This document shows, one piece after another, positions 18,535 to 26,955 of a stretch of 50,577 nucleotides of DNA (the stretch's first letter is position 1; every line of letters starts with the position of its first letter). The notes beneath the pieces are model-generated. The model was not told the DNA's origin. It ran no database searches and worked only from the letters and a program-made list of their open reading frames with translations. The stretch is from the NCBI GenBank assembly GCA_016292775.1, contig JAEDFN010000008.1, positions 1 to 50,577 of the forward strand, in the 5' to 3' direction. This stretch comes from Paludibacteraceae bacterium. GTDB lineage: Bacteria > Bacteroidota > Bacteroidia > Bacteroidales > Paludibacteraceae. A program made the position numbers and the translations under genes.

Positions 18535-19083
18535 ATGAAAATCTATACCAAAACCGGAGACACCGGAAAAACATCGTTAATCGGGGGGCAAAGAGAGATG
18601 AAAAATCACCCTAGATTAAACGCCTATGGAACGGTGGACGAATTAAACTCCTTTTTAGGATTATTACGTGCAAAAACCGACGAAGAAAAGATAAATAAAC
18701 TGATTTTTGAGATTCAAAACACTCTTTTTTCCGTTGGAGCGAACCTTGCGACGGACACAACAACTACAAAATTGATGGATTTTGCGAAAATTAATGACGA
18801 AAAAATAAGCGAAATCGAAAAAACGATAGATAAAATTCAAGAAAAACTACCCGAAATAAAAAATTTTATCATCTATGGAGAAGACGAATTATCTGCTCTA
18901 TGTCATGTTTGTCGAGCGATAGCAAGAAGAGCGGAAAGAGAAATAATCACTGTAAATCAAGAATTTAGCATAGATAACAATATTTTAACATATATGAATA
19001 GACTATCAGATTTGCTATTTGTTCTCGCCCGCTACTACAGCCTAAAAAATAAAAAAGAAGATTTTTTATGGGTAAAAAAATAA
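18535..19083 (+). CDS. Cob(I)alamin adenosyltransferase, PduO type
   Basis: The enzyme transfers the 5'-deoxyadenosyl group of ATP to reduced cobalamin, making coenzyme B12 for enzymes such as methylmalonyl-CoA mutase. The 182-residue length and five-helix content fit the PduO/MMAB class. The N-terminal ATP-binding motif TKTGDTGKTSLIGG (5-18), YGTVDELNSFLG, the CRAIARRAERE helix and NRLSDLLFVLARY are present. The usual 'FILPGG' segment reads FIIYGED here, a small departure from the family. No B12 riboswitch is seen. The structured leader of the DUF2795 gene begins 21 bases downstream. Confidence 0.9.
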   Translation: MKIYTKTGDTGKTSLIGGQREMKNHPRLNAYGTVDELNSFLGLLRAKTDEEKINKLIFEIQNTLFSVGANLATDTTTTKLMDFAKINDEKISEIEKTIDKIQEKLPEIKNFIIYGEDELSALCHVCRAIARRAEREIITVNQEFSIDNNILTYMNRLSDLLFVLARYYSLKNKKEDFLWVKK

Positions 19084-19102
19084 TTATTTAAAAAAAAAGT
19101 AT

Positions 19103-19110
19103 TATTTTTG
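19103..19110 (+). promoter_or_regulatory. Possible -7 element overlapping the DUF2795 leader stem
   Basis: TATTTTTG matches TAnnTTTG but has no -33 TTTG. It overlaps the left arm of the closing stem at 19105-19114. If it is the promoter, that arm would not be in the RNA; if transcription enters from upstream, the arm is transcribed. Confidence 0.35.
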
Positions 19111-19216
19111 CGTCTCAAAAGGAGGTGTAGATAAACTACATCAATACGGACGTACCATTTAGACGAAAATGGCATGTAAAAAACAAGGAGAGGGGGTAGC
19201 CCCTCGGACGCAAAAA
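19105..19216 (+). ncRNA. Candidate structured leader or cis-regulatory RNA before the DUF2795 gene
   Basis: TTTTTGCGTC (19105-19114) is perfectly complementary to GACGCAAAAA (19207-19216). Enclosed are three hairpins: GGTGTAG/CTACATC (19124-19142, one wobble, loop ATAAA), CCATTT/AAATGG (19155-19172) and GAGGGG/CCCCTC (19190-19205, loop GTAG). The whole makes a four-way junction that ends 14 bases before the ATG of the DUF2795 gene. I cannot assign it to a known family. No poly-T follows, so it is not a terminator. Confidence 0.5.
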
Positions 19217-19230
19217 AAGGAGAAAAAAAT

Positions 19231-19452
19231 ATGTATTGGACATTAGAACTTGCATCTAAATTAGAAGATGCTCCATGGCCTGCAACAAAAGACGAGTTAA
19301 TAGACTATGCAATGCGCTCAGGAGCTCCTCTGGAGGTGATAGAAAACCTTCAAGAAATGGAAGACGAAGGCTATGTTTACGACACAATAGAAGATATTTG
19401 GCCGGACTATCCAAGCAAAGAAGACTTCTTTTTTAACGAGGAAGAGTACTAA
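19231..19452 (+). CDS. DUF2795 family small acidic protein
   Basis: The 73-residue protein matches the DUF2795-type family that is strongly conserved in Bacteroidales. It begins MYWTLELASKLEDAPWPATK and is very acidic at the C-terminus (EDFFFNEEEY), with no signal peptide. The function is unknown. GGAG at 19219-19222 lies 8 bases before the ATG. The leader is unusually structured and carries an overlapping upstream reading frame. It sits between the cobalamin adenosyltransferase gene and the type IX secretion operon, 78 bases before porP, and could belong to either transcript. Confidence 0.8.
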   Translation: MYWTLELASKLEDAPWPATKDELIDYAMRSGAPLEVIENLQEMEDEGYVYDTIEDIWPDYPSKEDFFFNEEEY

Positions 19453-19530
19453 AAACTTTCAATAACGTACAATTTTTATCAAAGTTGAAACGTTATAAAA
19501 GTAAAAAGAGAGTTAGAATAACAAAAAAGC

Positions 19531-20487
19531 ATGCGGCACACCAAAATATTATTAGTTGTAATACTATTAATTGCCACAGCAAATTTAGCGAAAGCTCAGT
19601 TTGATGGGATTTATAGTCAGTACATGCACATGAAGCCGTACTATAATTCCGCAACAATAGGAGAGCAAGAGATGATGAGGGTGTTGATAGCCCAGCGGCT
19701 ACAATGGATAGGCATCAAAAACGCGCCGAAAACCACATTTTTTTCCGCCAACACCCCTTTTAAAATAAAAAAGACACACCATGCTGCAGGCGTGCAGTTT
19801 GTAAACGATTTATTTGGAATTTATGCCAATCAGCAAATCAATCTGCAATATGCCTATCAATTTAAATTTGAATATGGCACATTGAGTTTGGGCACCAATA
19901 TCGGTATGCTAAGCATTACATGCAATGGCGACAGCGTAAAAATAGCTGAGAGCGAATATCATACAGCTGCGGCGAACGACCCGGCAATACCCCTTGGCAA
20001 GCAAAACGGCATTGGATTTGACATGGGATTAGGCATATATTTCTTCAATCCGACATGGTACGCGGGAATTTCGGTAATGCATATTCCCGGAAGCAAAATC
20101 AGGATTGGAGACAAATCATCGTTTAAAGTATACCAAACAATGACGATAACCGGAGGATACAACATCAGAATACCGGACACTGAATATCAGATAAAGCCCT
20201 CAGCCTTATTATATTCCGACTTCGTATCATGGCAAGCATATATAAGTTTGATGTTGGACTATAAAGAGAAATTTTGGGGAGGTATTTCATACAGTATCCA
20301 GAACGCATTATCGTTTCATTTCGGAGCTGAAATAATAAATGGATTAAACATAGGATATTGTTATGATTTACCAACGTCAATGATGATACGAGCAACGCAC
20401 GGATCTCATGAAATCTACTTATCTTATGACTTCAGTATAATAAAGAATAACACGAATAAGAAACATAAAAGCATTAGAATACTATAA
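19531..20487 (+). CDS. porP: PorP/SprF family type IX secretion outer-membrane protein
   Basis: This 318-residue beta-barrel protein has an N-terminal signal peptide ending near AKAQF (about residue 23), and the mature part begins DGIYSQYMHMKPYYNSA, the hallmark opening of the PorP/SprF family. Members link the type IX machinery, or specific surface proteins, to the outer membrane. Its position one base before gldK matches the conserved porP-K-L-M-N order, so this is the core copy and not one of the satellite paralogues. I see no exact TAnnTTTG in the 78 bases upstream. Confidence 0.92.
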   Translation: MRHTKILLVVILLIATANLAKAQFDGIYSQYMHMKPYYNSATIGEQEMMRVLIAQRLQWIGIKNAPKTTFFSANTPFKIKKTHHAAGVQFVNDLFGIYANQQINLQYAYQFKFEYGTLSLGTNIGMLSITCNGDSVKIAESEYHTAAANDPAIPLGKQNGIGFDMGLGIYFFNPTWYAGISVMHIPGSKIRIGDKSSFKVYQTMTITGGYNIRIPDTEYQIKPSALLYSDFVSWQAYISLMLDYKEKFWGGISYSIQNALSFHFGAEIINGLNIGYCYDLPTSMMIRATHGSHEIYLSYDFSIIKNNTNKKHKSIRIL

Positions 20488-20488
20488 C

Positions 20489-21907
20489 ATGAAAAAGTTT
20501 GTTTTAATTACGTTAACAGCTTTGACACTAATGTTCGTCAGCTGTTCAAAACCTAAAGGACAACTTGTAGGTGTATATGACAGTTATAGTCCGGAAGCCA
20601 CACCTTACGGTATGGTACATATTCCGAGAGGATCCTTTACAATGGGACCGAATGACCAGTCAGTAACATGGGCTGTACAGCCATCACAGAAGACCGTGTC
20701 TATAGATGCGTTTTGGATGGATATCACAGAGATAACCAATGGTGAATATCGTCAATTCGTATACTGGGTACGTGACTCTATAGCAAGAACAGAGTTGGCA
20801 CGTATGGAGGTAGACGTATTGGGAGTTGAACCTGATCAAGCCAAATATTTTAAACTTCGTTACGATCCGTACAACGAAGCGGCAGATCCTGACACCATTT
20901 TGAACTGGAAAACAAAAATTCCATGGAATGCAAAATGGACATTTGAAGGAGATGAAGAGACCAATGCGGCATATTTGGCAGTAAACAAAGTATTCTTCCA
21001 ATCGGCAGACAAAACCAGTCACCGCCAATTGAATTCACACATTATGAACTACAGTTACCAATGGGTAAACTACGACCAAGCAGCACTGCCGGGTAACTCA
21101 TTCAATGTTCGTACCGGAGGATACAATGACAATGCAAAAATCCGTATTGACAGTGCTTTTATGAGAAACGGAAGAATTGTTGATACTGTAATAATTAAGC
21201 CATTGCGTAACAGAGGAGACCTCATTGCACGCAAGATTATCAACATCTATCCGGACACAATGTGTTGGATGACAGAGTACACATACAGTTATAACGAGCC
21301 TGCAATGCAGAACTATTTTGCACACCCAAGTTACGGACAATTCCCTGTAGTCGGTATCACATGGGAGCAAGCACAAGCATTCTGCTACTGGAGAACAAAC
21401 CTATACAGAAGCATAGGTAAATTGCCAAGAGCGCAAGAATACCGTTTGCCAACAGAGGCTGAGTGGGAATATGCAGCAAGAGGCGGACGTCACAACGCAC
21501 AATATCCATGGGGCGGACCATATGTACGCGACAGCAAAGGATGCTTCATGGCTAACTTCAAACCGATGCGCGGTAATTATACTGAAGACGGCTACCTTTT
21601 GCCATCAAGAGTTGGATCTTACGACCCTAACGATTATGGATTGTATGATATGGCAGGTAACGTATCGGAATGGATTGGTCAAACATACGACCCTACATTG
21701 AATACCTTTACACATGATATGAACCCTAATTACGATTACAAAGCAAGAGGCGAAGATCCTAAAGTGATGAAACGTAAGATAATCAAAGGCGGTTCATGGA
21801 AAGATGTGGGAGCATACTTACAATGCGGTATGAGAGACTTCGAGTATCAAGATAAATGCCGTCCTTCAATCGGATTCCGTTGCGTAAGAGGTTTCATTGG
21901 AGATTAA
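20489..21907 (+). CDS. gldK: Type IX secretion ring lipoprotein GldK/PorK
   Basis: GldK is a lipoprotein that forms the periplasmic ring of the type IX system with GldN, under the outer membrane. The 472-residue protein has a lipobox FVSC (Cys19) and a sulfatase-modifying-factor (SUMF1/FGE) fold: IPRGSFTMGPNDQ near residue 48, EITNGEYRQF, RLPTEAEWEYAARGG and GNVSEWIGQ. Its C-terminus, CRPSIGFRCVRG, is typical. The fold is structural here rather than enzymatic, according to family knowledge. It starts one base after porP; a 56-base gap precedes gldL. Confidence 0.95.
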   Translation: MKKFVLITLTALTLMFVSCSKPKGQLVGVYDSYSPEATPYGMVHIPRGSFTMGPNDQSVTWAVQPSQKTVSIDAFWMDITEITNGEYRQFVYWVRDSIARTELARMEVDVLGVEPDQAKYFKLRYDPYNEAADPDTILNWKTKIPWNAKWTFEGDEETNAAYLAVNKVFFQSADKTSHRQLNSHIMNYSYQWVNYDQAALPGNSFNVRTGGYNDNAKIRIDSAFMRNGRIVDTVIIKPLRNRGDLIARKIINIYPDTMCWMTEYTYSYNEPAMQNYFAHPSYGQFPVVGITWEQAQAFCYWRTNLYRSIGKLPRAQEYRLPTEAEWEYAARGGRHNAQYPWGGPYVRDSKGCFMANFKPMRGNYTEDGYLLPSRVGSYDPNDYGLYDMAGNVSEWIGQTYDPTLNTFTHDMNPNYDYKARGEDPKVMKRKIIKGGSWKDVGAYLQCGMRDFEYQDKCRPSIGFRCVRGFIGD

Positions 21908-21963
21908 AAATTAAACAACAAACTCTATAATTAAAACACTAACTAAAAATCTAATTAACTATT

Positions 21964-22839
21964 ATGTCAGAAAAAAGATCATTTGACGAAGTATGGAACT
22001 CACCAAAAGTAAAACGTATCATTGGTGCAGTGTATTCATTAGGAGCATCTGTAGTAATCATCGGTGCGATGTTTAAAATTCTTCACTTACCGGGCGCAGG
22101 AGTTACACTTGGTATCGGTATGGTTACAGAGGCTATCTTGTTTGCCATCGGTATATTCGATGCACCACACGTTGACTATCATTGGGATCATGTATTCCCT
22201 GCTTTAACAGCCAAAGAGCCAAATCCACTCAACTACAATGGAACAATAGGTGGAAACGGATTGAGCGGTGGTGGAAATTTTGGAGGTCCTATGCTTCCGG
22301 GAATGGAAAAATTATCAGAATCAGAGGCCAAATCACTTACAGAAAGTATCAAGAACATGAGTGAAACAGCTGCACAATTAGCAAACATCAGCCGAGTAGC
22401 AGGATTAACTGATTCTTACGCAAGCAATCTTAACAAAGCATCAGAAGCTGCAGCTTTATTTGCAGAAAAACAGACCAAATTAGACGAAGCATCAAACTCA
22501 TTGCTTAGTTCTTATAGCGGTATTGCATCAAATATGGCATCAGCACAAGATAACACTAAGGCATTTGCAGAGAGAGCAAGTGAGCTCAGCAAAAACCTTG
22601 GATCTATCAATACAGCATACGAATTACAATTAAAAGGAATTCAAAGTCAAGCATCTGCAATAGAATCACAAAATGCGAAAATCAATGCAGTAACTACTGA
22701 GTTTGAGAAATTACAAAGCGCAGTAAATGCATCTGCAAAGAATATGGACGCATATAGAACAATGACAGACCAACTTGCTAAGAACATTTCTGATCTTAAC
22801 AACGTATATGGTAATATGTTAAATGCCCTCAAAGCATAA
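21964..22839 (+). CDS. gldL: Type IX secretion motor protein GldL/PorL
   Basis: GldL forms the inner-membrane stator that, with GldM, turns proton-motive force into work for secretion and gliding. The 291-residue protein has two close membrane helices (about 19-37 and 45-64). A glutamate inside the second (E56, in GMVTEAILF) corresponds to the conserved intramembrane glutamate important for function. The C-terminal half is a long alanine-, serine- and glutamine-rich coiled coil in the cytoplasm. The length and arrangement are normal for the family. It lies between gldK and gldM with gaps of about 55 bases. Confidence 0.95.
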   Translation: MSEKRSFDEVWNSPKVKRIIGAVYSLGASVVIIGAMFKILHLPGAGVTLGIGMVTEAILFAIGIFDAPHVDYHWDHVFPALTAKEPNPLNYNGTIGGNGLSGGGNFGGPMLPGMEKLSESEAKSLTESIKNMSETAAQLANISRVAGLTDSYASNLNKASEAAALFAEKQTKLDEASNSLLSSYSGIASNMASAQDNTKAFAERASELSKNLGSINTAYELQLKGIQSQASAIESQNAKINAVTTEFEKLQSAVNASAKNMDAYRTMTDQLAKNISDLNNVYGNMLNALKA

Positions 22840-22891
22840 TTGTTTTAAGTAATTCTATTAAACTAAACCATTAAAATAAAAAAACGATAAA

Positions 22892-24439
22892 ATGGGTGGT
22901 GCTAAGAATTGTCCGGAAACCCCGAGACAGAAAATGATTGGAATGATGTATTTGGTGCTTACAGCGATGTTAGCACTGAATGTATCCGCCGACATTCTGA
23001 ATGGTTTTTCTATGGTTGATAATAGTTTGCTTAACTCAATCAGAAATGCAAACATTAGAAACGAAGGATTACATGACGACATGCAATACCTTTATGAACA
23101 AAACCCACAGAAAGTAGGCGAATGGCTTGAAAAATCAAAAAGAGTGAAAGAAGAGTCTGACAAAATGTTCAACCTTCTCCAAGAATTCAAAACCGGCATT
23201 ATTAGATTAGCAGATGGAAAAGAAGCTGATACTGCAGGAATTGTAATTGTAAAGAAAGACAACTTGGATGTAGCGGGACAATATGCCGAACTCAGTACAA
23301 CAGGAGCAAGAGGACAACAACTCAAAGACGCAATAAAAGACTATCGTTTATTTGTAGAGGAGATGTTTGACAACGACAGCAACAAAGTACAGATTTACGA
23401 AAGTATGTTCAATACCGACCCTTCAGAAAACTCACACGGAGAAGTTGTGGATTGGGTGAATGCGACATTTGAGTCTATGCCTGCAGTAGCAGTAATCACA
23501 ATGCTATCAAAATATCAAAGTGATGTTCGAGCAACAGAAGCTGAGCTCATCAACTACTTCAAGAGTAAAACCGACGCCGGAGACTTCCGTGTTAACAAGA
23601 TTACAGCGAAATTAATTCCTGTATCAAAACACGTAATTCAAGGAGGAAGATACCATGCAGAGATAGCATTGATGGCAGTGGATACGACAAAAGTACCAGA
23701 GTACTATTTGAATGGAAATAAATTGGATACATGTATTGTTGACTTTGCATGCGGAAGCATCGGTACATTCCCGATAAAAGGGCAATTGGAATTAACCGAC
23801 CAATACGGAGAGAAACAAGTATTCCCATTTGAGGATGAATATTCAGTAGGAGCTCCGAGTGCAACAATAGCCAATGTTGACATGAACGTAGTATACCGCG
23901 GATACAAGAACAAGATGGAAATTTCCGTACCGGGAATATCATCAGACAAATTGAGAGTATCAGCACAAGGCGGAACTATAGTAAAAGAAGGACAATATTA
24001 CATTTGTACACCAAGTGCAGCTTCAGAAATTGTGCTTACAGTATCTGCAGAGGTAGAAGGAAGAGTACAAAGTATGGGTAGCAGCAAGTTTAGAGTAAAA
24101 ACATTGCCAAACCCGACAGCCTTCTTGTCAATCAACGGAGAGAGTTGGTTACCTGGCAAAAGCAAAGTTACACGTAACCAAATCGTAGAAGGTACAATGA
24201 TAGCTGAATACGAAGATGGTATGTTGAATGCCAACTTTAAAGTAACCGGCTTTATCTTGTCAATCTCCGACGGTAAAGGAGGATTCAACTCATCTCCATC
24301 AAACGGTAATAAGTTCACCGACGATCAACAACGCAGATTAAGAAACTTAAAACCGGGCACAAAAGTACTTATTGAAAACGTTAAATTTACAGGACCAAAG
24401 AGTGGAACATTGGCATTTCCACCAATCACTCTTCCATAA
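22892..24439 (+). CDS. gldM: Type IX secretion motor protein GldM/PorM
   Basis: GldM crosses the periplasm and passes energy from the GldL motor to the GldK/GldN ring. The 515-residue protein opens with MGGAKNCPETPRQKMIGMMY, the strongly conserved start of the family, with one membrane helix at about residues 14-32. The rest is periplasmic, an initial helical domain followed by beta-rich domains. The length matches the usual 510-520 residues. The gene is followed by a strong hairpin (24448-24486) before gldN. Confidence 0.96.
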   Translation: MGGAKNCPETPRQKMIGMMYLVLTAMLALNVSADILNGFSMVDNSLLNSIRNANIRNEGLHDDMQYLYEQNPQKVGEWLEKSKRVKEESDKMFNLLQEFKTGIIRLADGKEADTAGIVIVKKDNLDVAGQYAELSTTGARGQQLKDAIKDYRLFVEEMFDNDSNKVQIYESMFNTDPSENSHGEVVDWVNATFESMPAVAVITMLSKYQSDVRATEAELINYFKSKTDAGDFRVNKITAKLIPVSKHVIQGGRYHAEIALMAVDTTKVPEYYLNGNKLDTCIVDFACGSIGTFPIKGQLELTDQYGEKQVFPFEDEYSVGAPSATIANVDMNVVYRGYKNKMEISVPGISSDKLRVSAQGGTIVKEGQYYICTPSAASEIVLTVSAEVEGRVQSMGSSKFRVKTLPNPTAFLSINGESWLPGKSKVTRNQIVEGTMIAEYEDGMLNANFKVTGFILSISDGKGGFNSSPSNGNKFTDDQQRRLRNLKPGTKVLIENVKFTGPKSGTLAFPPITLP

Positions 24440-24447
24440 CATAACTT

Positions 24448-24486
24448 AGTTTAACCCAAAGTAGAGCAATCTACTTTGGGCAAACT
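24448..24486 (+). promoter_or_regulatory. Intercistronic hairpin between gldM and gldN
   Basis: CCCAAAGTAGA (24455-24465) pairs perfectly with TCTACTTTGGG (24470-24480) around a GCAA loop, a GNRA tetraloop. AGTTT (24448-24452) and AAACT (24482-24486) extend the stem across a small internal loop. No T run follows, so it is not a classical terminator. It may protect or process the mRNA, or adjust the amount of gldN relative to gldM. Confidence 0.7.
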
Positions 24487-24518
24487 AAAAACAACAACAA
24501 ATAAAAAACAATAAGGAT

Positions 24519-25400
24519 ATGAATTGCAAAAAATTAGTTTTAACGCTCATAGTAGTAGCAATAGCATCTATAGCCAACGCACAAAAAGAGATACCGGACA
24601 GTACAGAAATATTATTCGATGCAAACGGTAGTTTTACACGTGTAATAGCAACTCCGGAAGATGTAAAGGCTAAAATAATAAAAATCAACCCATTGATTGA
24701 TGATGTAGTATGGCGTAAGTCAGTATTAAGAGTAATCGACTTGCGTGAGCAAATCAATCGTCCTTTGTATTATCCTAATGAAGATATAGATGAAGATACA
24801 CAAAAGAATTTATTCTCTATCATATTTTATAACTTCCTCACCGGAAAATTAAAAGGATATAAATCTCAAACTAATGAGTATGCAACATTTGTACCAAAAT
24901 TTACAAAAGAGAACGAGATTAATCCGGATAGTTTCGGTATCTTAAGTTTGGGATCAATGCCATATCGTGAGACAATATATGATAAAATCAATTGGCTCAC
25001 ACAGGGAATAGTAAAATACTACATCCAAGAGGTTTGGTATTTTAACAAAACAACATCAACAATGATGTGTAAGATTATGGCGATTGCACCTGTATATGAT
25101 GAGAAATACGGACAAGATACAGAAATACACTCAGGAACATGGTTCTGGTTTCCATTTGACAATTTAAGACCATTGCTCCAAGCGGAGTATATGAAATTAA
25201 CAGGAAGAAATATTGCACCGTTAGTAAATTTCGACGATTTCTTCACAACACGTCAATTTAATAGTTACATTATAAAAGACTATGACATGAAGAGTCGAGA
25301 TATAGATGAAATTAGTGATGATGCAGTATTTTTGAAACAGATGCAAGACGAAATCGAAGGAGAGATACTCAACTTCGAACAAGATCTTTGGAACTACTAA
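24519..25400 (+). CDS. gldN: Type IX secretion ring protein GldN/PorN
   Basis: GldN is the periplasmic partner of GldK in the type IX ring. The 293-residue protein has a signal peptide (LVLTLIVVAIASIANAQ, cut near residue 21), and its mature part fits the family, with DDVVWRKSVLRVIDLREQIN and RPLYYPNEDI near the front and a mixed helix/strand body. It has no lipobox, as expected. It is the last core gene of the operon and is separated from gldM by a 79-base gap holding the hairpin. The OmpA-family gene follows after 30 bases. Confidence 0.94.
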   Translation: MNCKKLVLTLIVVAIASIANAQKEIPDSTEILFDANGSFTRVIATPEDVKAKIIKINPLIDDVVWRKSVLRVIDLREQINRPLYYPNEDIDEDTQKNLFSIIFYNFLTGKLKGYKSQTNEYATFVPKFTKENEINPDSFGILSLGSMPYRETIYDKINWLTQGIVKYYIQEVWYFNKTTSTMMCKIMAIAPVYDEKYGQDTEIHSGTWFWFPFDNLRPLLQAEYMKLTGRNIAPLVNFDDFFTTRQFNSYIIKDYDMKSRDIDEISDDAVFLKQMQDEIEGEILNFEQDLWNY

Positions 25401-25430
25401 AAAAATAATAATAATTATCAGCGAAAAATC

Positions 25431-26795
25431 ATGAAAAGAGTAATAATTAGCATCATTGCGTTGAGCATATTATTTGGAAACATATATGCAAAGACGGAAA
25501 ATGATAGCACGAAGAACGAGAATACAAAGACAAGTAAAACAACGAAAGCAAAATTCAATCACTGGTCAATAGCTGCTAACGTCGGATTTGGTATGCTTGA
25601 CGGAGATAGGGCAACAAAAATGCACCAAATCATTCCACAAGCAGGAGTAGACTTAGCAGTAGGAGCAAGTGTTGAATATATGATAAATCCGGTATGGGGT
25701 TTTTACTTGCAATACAACTACCTACCATATAGAGCGGAAAAAGTAAAAGTTGTAGATGGTTTAGCTCATGAAGCAACAGTAAACGGAACTATTAACTTAC
25801 TGAACTTATTTCACGGCTGCCGCAGAAGCGGAAAATGGAATTTATATTTCAATTTTGGAGCCGGAGCTTCTTTCTACAAAGCAAGAGTTTCGGATGTTAC
25901 AGGTGGAAATGTTGCAGAATCGGAAGTTGGTTACGATGAATTGGCATATTGTATGACGTTTCCTCTCGGAGTATCTGTAGAATATGCCCCATTAAAATGG
26001 TTATCTATCTATATGGCTGCAGATTATCGCATACATACAGAGGATGACTTTGACGGACTTTTCAATGAGATAGGCAATATGTTCCCTGATAATATCGGCA
26101 ATTTGGGAATAGGTGTAAGATGGCTTATAGGCGGACAGAATGCCAATAGACCTCATGTAAAAACAATGACGTTATGCGAAGTTAACCCTCGAATGGGAGG
26201 AAAAGATAATGACGACAGATTAGACGAGTTAGAGAAGCGTGTGGCAGCATTGGAGAATAAGATAAACGACGAGATAACACCTGCTATAGATACATTAAAT
26301 TCTGTAGTTTTTGCTAAAGACTCAGATGGCGATGGAGTTCCTGACTCAAGAGACAGACACCCAAATACACCGGACGGAGCATTTGTAAACTATTACGGAG
26401 AACCGTTTACTGCAGATCAAATCAGTAAGATGATGGGAGGATTGGATGGTAAAGATGGTAAAGATGGTGTAAGTTATTTCCCATCTATATACTTCGACCA
26501 CAACTCAACATTCCTCACAAATTACAGCAATTCTATCATTGCAGACGTTGCAAGAAGATTGTTTAATGATGAAAGTTTAACATTGACTATCACAGGATAT
26601 TGCGATTATACCGGAACAGAGGGTTATAACGAAGGATTAAGTAACCGTAGAGCTCAAACGGTTAAAGATGTTTTAGTGAACAAGTATGGTATTTCTGCTA
26701 ACAGAATTAACACTGTAGGTAAAGGAAGAACCAAAGGACCTAAAGACAGCTTTATGCCGAACAGAAGATGTGATTTTGAGTTCAACAAAAAATAA
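25431..26795 (+). CDS. OmpA-family outer-membrane protein, probably T9SS-associated by position
   Basis: The 454-residue protein has a signal peptide (cut near NIYAK, about residue 21), an outer-membrane beta-barrel domain (about 40-240), a short coiled linker (ELEKRVAALENKIND), a calcium-binding-like segment DSDGDGVPDSRD, and a C-terminal OmpA domain with ITGYCDYTGTEGYNEGLSNR, which should bind peptidoglycan. OmpA proteins anchor the outer membrane to the cell wall. It is in the same direction as gldN, 30 bases away, and before the terminator, so it is probably co-transcribed with the secretion genes. A direct secretion role is inference. Confidence 0.88.
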   Translation: MKRVIISIIALSILFGNIYAKTENDSTKNENTKTSKTTKAKFNHWSIAANVGFGMLDGDRATKMHQIIPQAGVDLAVGASVEYMINPVWGFYLQYNYLPYRAEKVKVVDGLAHEATVNGTINLLNLFHGCRRSGKWNLYFNFGAGASFYKARVSDVTGGNVAESEVGYDELAYCMTFPLGVSVEYAPLKWLSIYMAADYRIHTEDDFDGLFNEIGNMFPDNIGNLGIGVRWLIGGQNANRPHVKTMTLCEVNPRMGGKDNDDRLDELEKRVAALENKINDEITPAIDTLNSVVFAKDSDGDGVPDSRDRHPNTPDGAFVNYYGEPFTADQISKMMGGLDGKDGKDGVSYFPSIYFDHNSTFLTNYSNSIIADVARRLFNDESLTLTITGYCDYTGTEGYNEGLSNRRAQTVKDVLVNKYGISANRINTVGKGRTKGPKDSFMPNRRCDFEFNKK

Positions 26796-26834
26796 TTATA
26801 GAGTTGTTAGAAAATAGTTTGTTAGATCAAACAA

Positions 26835-26880
26835 AGAGGAGGAATATTGATTTGAATCAACATTCCTCCTCTATTTTTTT
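26835..26880 (+). terminator. Intrinsic terminator of the type IX secretion operon
   Basis: AGAGGAGGAAT (26835-26845) pairs with ATTCCTCCTCT (26862-26872). The stem continues as TTGAT/ATCAA after one mismatch, and the hairpin is followed by ATTTTTTT. Confidence 0.93.
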
Positions 26881-26955
26881 ATATCTAAATAGAATGAATT
26901 AGTAAAAGGAATAGAAAAAAAATAAATTATAATCTTAGGCACACCTGCTATACCA

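Noticed and set aside
19084..19230. A B12 riboswitch linked to the cobalamin adenosyltransferase
   Set aside because: The structure is downstream of that gene, not upstream, and no B12-box sequence is visible.
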